A DNA stretch of 16,280 bases from contig WFRG01000120.1 in assembly GCA_015486705.1 (NCBI GenBank), forward strand, positions 1-16,280. The letters are read 5' to 3'. Of the stretch, positions 14,361-16,280 are shown piece after piece (position 1 is the stretch's first letter; each line of letters opens with the position of its first letter). The stretch comes from Hippea sp. (GTDB lineage Bacteria; Campylobacterota_A; Desulfurellia; Desulfurellales; Hippeaceae). Under the pieces are notes generated by a model. It saw nothing but the letters and a program-made list of their open reading frames with translations, had not been told where the DNA came from and made no database searches. Position numbers and translations under genes: made by a program.

Positions 14361-15678
14361 CTAATGTTTGGTAGGCCGCTTTCACGCAGTCATTTAATCC
14401 CACGCCATAGAAGGCGTTTCCTGTTATAAAAATACCGCTGTTTTTTTGTTCAAATTCTCTTATTGCTTCTAAAACACTCTTGTGTTCCATTGTGTAGATG
14501 GGAATAGCCTTTTCGTGTCGCTTGACAAAGCTGAACTCAAATGGTTTAAAGATGTATGCGCTCCTTTGAAGTTCCTTTACAGCTGATTCGATAATGTTCT
14601 GCTTAAACGGTGCGTCTTTAGCAAGTTGACCACCAACCATTAGTCTAACAAGCACTTTGTATCTTTCTGCTCTAAAATCAAAGACGGAGGAATCGAATAA
14701 AACGCCAATTACGTCCTTGATTTCATTTAGAGCAAACAGATACCCAAAGGAGTTTTTTACGTCGGGCAGATTTTTGTCTTCATATCCCAAAGCTACCACA
14801 GACATGGGTGCGTAGGGTATTTTATTTAGGATTTTAGAAAACTCATAATCGTAGTTTTCCAAGATTTCTTGAAGTCCGTAACTTGGTATAGCAAAGACAA
14901 CAATGTCCGTTGTATATGAGGATTTTTTTCCCTTTAGTGTATATCCATTGCCCTCTTGCTTTAGTTCCACAACAGTGTCGTTTATGATTTCGATACCCTT
15001 TGCCAAATGGTTTAAAAAACTCAAAATGCCGTTTTTGAACGACATTAACTTGGATGAGAAACCACCGGTTGTTGCGTTTGCGTTTGTTTTTTTATTTATC
15101 ATAAGTGAGATCAAGCCTTTGATGAGCGAACCGTATTCTTTTTCGATCTCCTTTATTCTTTTGAAGTTCGATTCCATACTCATGATCTTTGGATCGCCTG
15201 CAAATACTCCGCAAACCATTGGTCCGATTACCTTGTTCAAGAACTCCTCTCCTAATCTCCTTTTGACAAAACTCTCAACTGTTTCGTCGTTTGGGTATGG
15301 CCTCACAAAGGGTTCTTTTAATATGTTGAGTTTGGCTTTTGTGCTCAAAAAGCCGCTAAAAAACAATTTTGCTGGATTGTTTGGGATTTCCCATAGTTTA
15401 CCTGAAGAGAATATGAACTTTCTGTTTGCTTCGTCGTTGCTTTGGATTAATTGATCTTCAAAGTGGCTTTCCTCTATGAGTTTTTTTATTTCTGCCTTGT
15501 TTGATAGAAATCCGTTTGGCCCCGTTTCAATTAGGTATCCGTTTGTTCTTACAGTTAAGGCTTTGCCACCAATTCTGTCTTTTTCTATTATACTGACGCT
15601 AAAATTCGTGTGTTTTTTAATTAGATAGGCAACGGATATGCCTGATATTCCACCACCGACGACTATAACCTTTTTCAT
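14338..15678 (-). CDS. hemG: Protoporphyrinogen oxidase, HemY-type flavoprotein
   Basis: A 446-residue FAD enzyme of haem synthesis that oxidises protoporphyrinogen IX (or coproporphyrinogen III in the coproporphyrin branch). The N-terminal Rossmann motif is VVGGGISG (6-13), with an acidic residue in SIIEKDRIGGK ending the second strand. ETGPNGF (about 52-58) contacts FAD. The family-specific stretch 'ESFVKRRLGEEFLNKVIGPMVCGVFAGDP' sits near residues 135-165. The C-terminal 'GIFITGNAFYGVGLNDCVKAA' closes the FAD site. This is the HemY class; I use the symbol hemG as genome pipelines do, but it is unrelated to the flavodoxin-like E. coli HemG. It may be membrane-associated. Its ATG overlaps the upstream gene stop by 4 nt (ATGA). 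Length is at the short end of the family. Confidence 0.9.
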   Translation of the reverse strand: MKKVIVVGGGISGISVAYLIKKHTNFSVSIIEKDRIGGKALTVRTNGYLIETGPNGFLSNKAEIKKLIEESHFEDQLIQSNDEANRKFIFSSGKLWEIPNNPAKLFFSGFLSTKAKLNILKEPFVRPYPNDETVESFVKRRLGEEFLNKVIGPMVCGVFAGDPKIMSMESNFKRIKEIEKEYGSLIKGLISLMINKKTNANATTGGFSSKLMSFKNGILSFLNHLAKGIEIINDTVVELKQEGNGYTLKGKKSSYTTDIVVFAIPSYGLQEILENYDYEFSKILNKIPYAPMSVVALGYEDKNLPDVKNSFGYLFALNEIKDVIGVLFDSSVFDFRAERYKVLVRLMVGGQLAKDAPFKQNIIESAVKELQRSAYIFKPFEFSFVKRHEKAIPIYTMEHKSVLEAIREFEQKNSGIFITGNAFYGVGLNDCVKAAYQTLEKIKGGH

Positions 15679-16280
15679 TCAATCTTTGAAATGGCTGAGA
15701 AGTTTATATTGGCCTTTGTGATCCTCTGACCGGATGCCGTTTGTATGCCATTGGGACTGCCTTTAGATGCGGCTTTAAGGAACATTCTTGGCGCATAAGG
15801 GTTAAAGACGGGTCTTGGCTCGCCGTAGTTTATCTTGACAGATGATATGTTGTATTTCTTACCCAACGTTGCATTTATGATCTTGAGTAGCTGTTTGCAT
15901 CTGATTAATGATTGTTTGAATATCTCTGCTTTGACTTTAGCAGCCTTTTTGTTTGACAATGAGAAACTCAACCTTTCAATATTTATACCCGTTTGATAGG
16001 GAAACTGTTTCTTTGATATGTAAGCCAAGACCTTGTGAGGAGTTCCGACCTTGTTTGTATTTATGAGTATGTAAACGATGGCTGTCCTTGAGCCGCTATA
16101 GTCTACCTGTGTCCTTATCTCGTTTTTTTCATATATTGTCTCTAAAAACTTCAAGAATTCATTGTTAATAGGTTTTAGTCGTTTTAGGGCGTCTGAAAAT
16201 GTGTTACCTTCAGCCCAAACCTTGAATTTCATCTGCAACCTATCGCAGCTTACCCTTTTCTGTACAGTGAAGGATGTGGA
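15675..16280 (-). CDS. SIMPL/DUF541-type periplasmic protein (5' end outside window)
   Basis: 201 residues are visible. The frame stays open to the window edge, and the codons before the first ATG/TTG (TVQKRVSCDRL-QMKFKVWAEG) already belong to the domain, so the true start lies beyond 16280. The pattern fits DUF541/SIMPL, the YggE family: 'WAEGNTFSDALKRL' helix, 'SGSRTAIVYILINTNKVG', 'FPYQTGINIERLSFSLSNKKAAKVKAEIFKQSL', a central helix, and a late strand ending in 'INFSAISKI'. Such proteins are usually exported, and a signal peptide would be in the missing part. Function is unsettled; YggE is linked to oxidative stress. It overlaps hemG by 4 nt and is probably cotranscribed with it. Family confidence is moderate. 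Confidence 0.7.
   Translation of the reverse strand, partial: STSFTVQKRVSCDRLQMKFKVWAEGNTFSDALKRLKPINNEFLKFLETIYEKNEIRTQVDYSGSRTAIVYILINTNKVGTPHKVLAYISKKQFPYQTGINIERLSFSLSNKKAAKVKAEIFKQSLIRCKQLLKIINATLGKKYNISSVKINYGEPRPVFNPYAPRMFLKAASKGSPNGIQTASGQRITKANINFSAISKIE

Noticed and set aside
14903..15454. A 183-codon open frame on the + strand antisense to hemG
   Set aside because: The opposite strand encodes an intact HemY-type protein with recognisable motifs throughout. The antisense product is a low-complexity F/S/L-rich translation with no family resemblance and no ribosome binding site.
1..16280. Mobile elements, CRISPR arrays, tRNA/rRNA genes, toxin-antitoxin or defence modules
   Set aside because: Read on both strands, I found no transposase, direct-repeat array, cloverleaf-like RNA or defence-type protein. 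All stretches are accounted for by core genes, and no gap between genes exceeds about 140 bp.

Overview
This window holds ordinary chromosomal core and housekeeping genes of a diderm (LPS-bearing) bacterium. DNA is AT-leaning by eye, genes are tightly packed and often overlap by 1-14 nt, and several starts are TTG or GTG. Outer-membrane LPS assembly genes (lptE, lptD), an adenylylatable GSI-beta glutamine synthetase, a sigma-54 activator and a flagellar FlhB-tail protein point to a Gram-negative, probably flagellated proteobacterium-like organism. A sulfur-reducing lineage such as Desulfurellales/Hippea, or a relative in Campylobacterota or the former Deltaproteobacteria, would fit. That placement is inference from gene style, not a measured result. 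I see no insertion sequence, prophage, CRISPR array, tRNA or rRNA.

Region 1 (1-8281, + strand) reads as one long operon: the 3' part of ilvD, leuS, lptE, a small four-helix membrane protein (PF04020), an NMO-fold flavoenzyme resembling Helicobacter FabX, typA and rimO. Junctions are 19 nt, 1-nt overlap, 1 nt, 4-nt overlap, 29 nt and 14-nt overlap. It ends at a clear intrinsic terminator.

Region 2 (8283-11237) starts with a membrane-anchored DUF302-like protein on the - strand. A 115-bp divergent promoter region separates it from lptD (+). lptD is translationally coupled to an 82-residue stand-alone FlhB C-terminal-domain protein. lptD has no Shine-Dalgarno sequence, and its best promoter places transcription start at the GTG, so a leaderless mRNA is plausible.

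Region 3 (11225-14360) is a nitrogen-regulation pair. A NifA-architecture activator (GAF, AAA+, Fis-type HTH) on the - strand diverges from glnA on the + strand. The gap holds a good -24/-12 sigma-54 promoter for glnA, a TGT-N10-ACA site of the kind NifA binds, and two perfect palindromes. glnA ends at a strong terminator.

Region 4 (14338-16280, - strand) is a periplasmic SIMPL/DUF541-type gene, cut by the window edge, overlapping by 4 nt a HemY-type protoporphyrinogen oxidase gene.

I found no new multi-gene system. The points most worth a second look are the FabX-like cysteine quartet, the NifA-like/glnA regulatory gap, the orphan FlhB tail behind lptD, and the two start sites without Shine-Dalgarno sequences.
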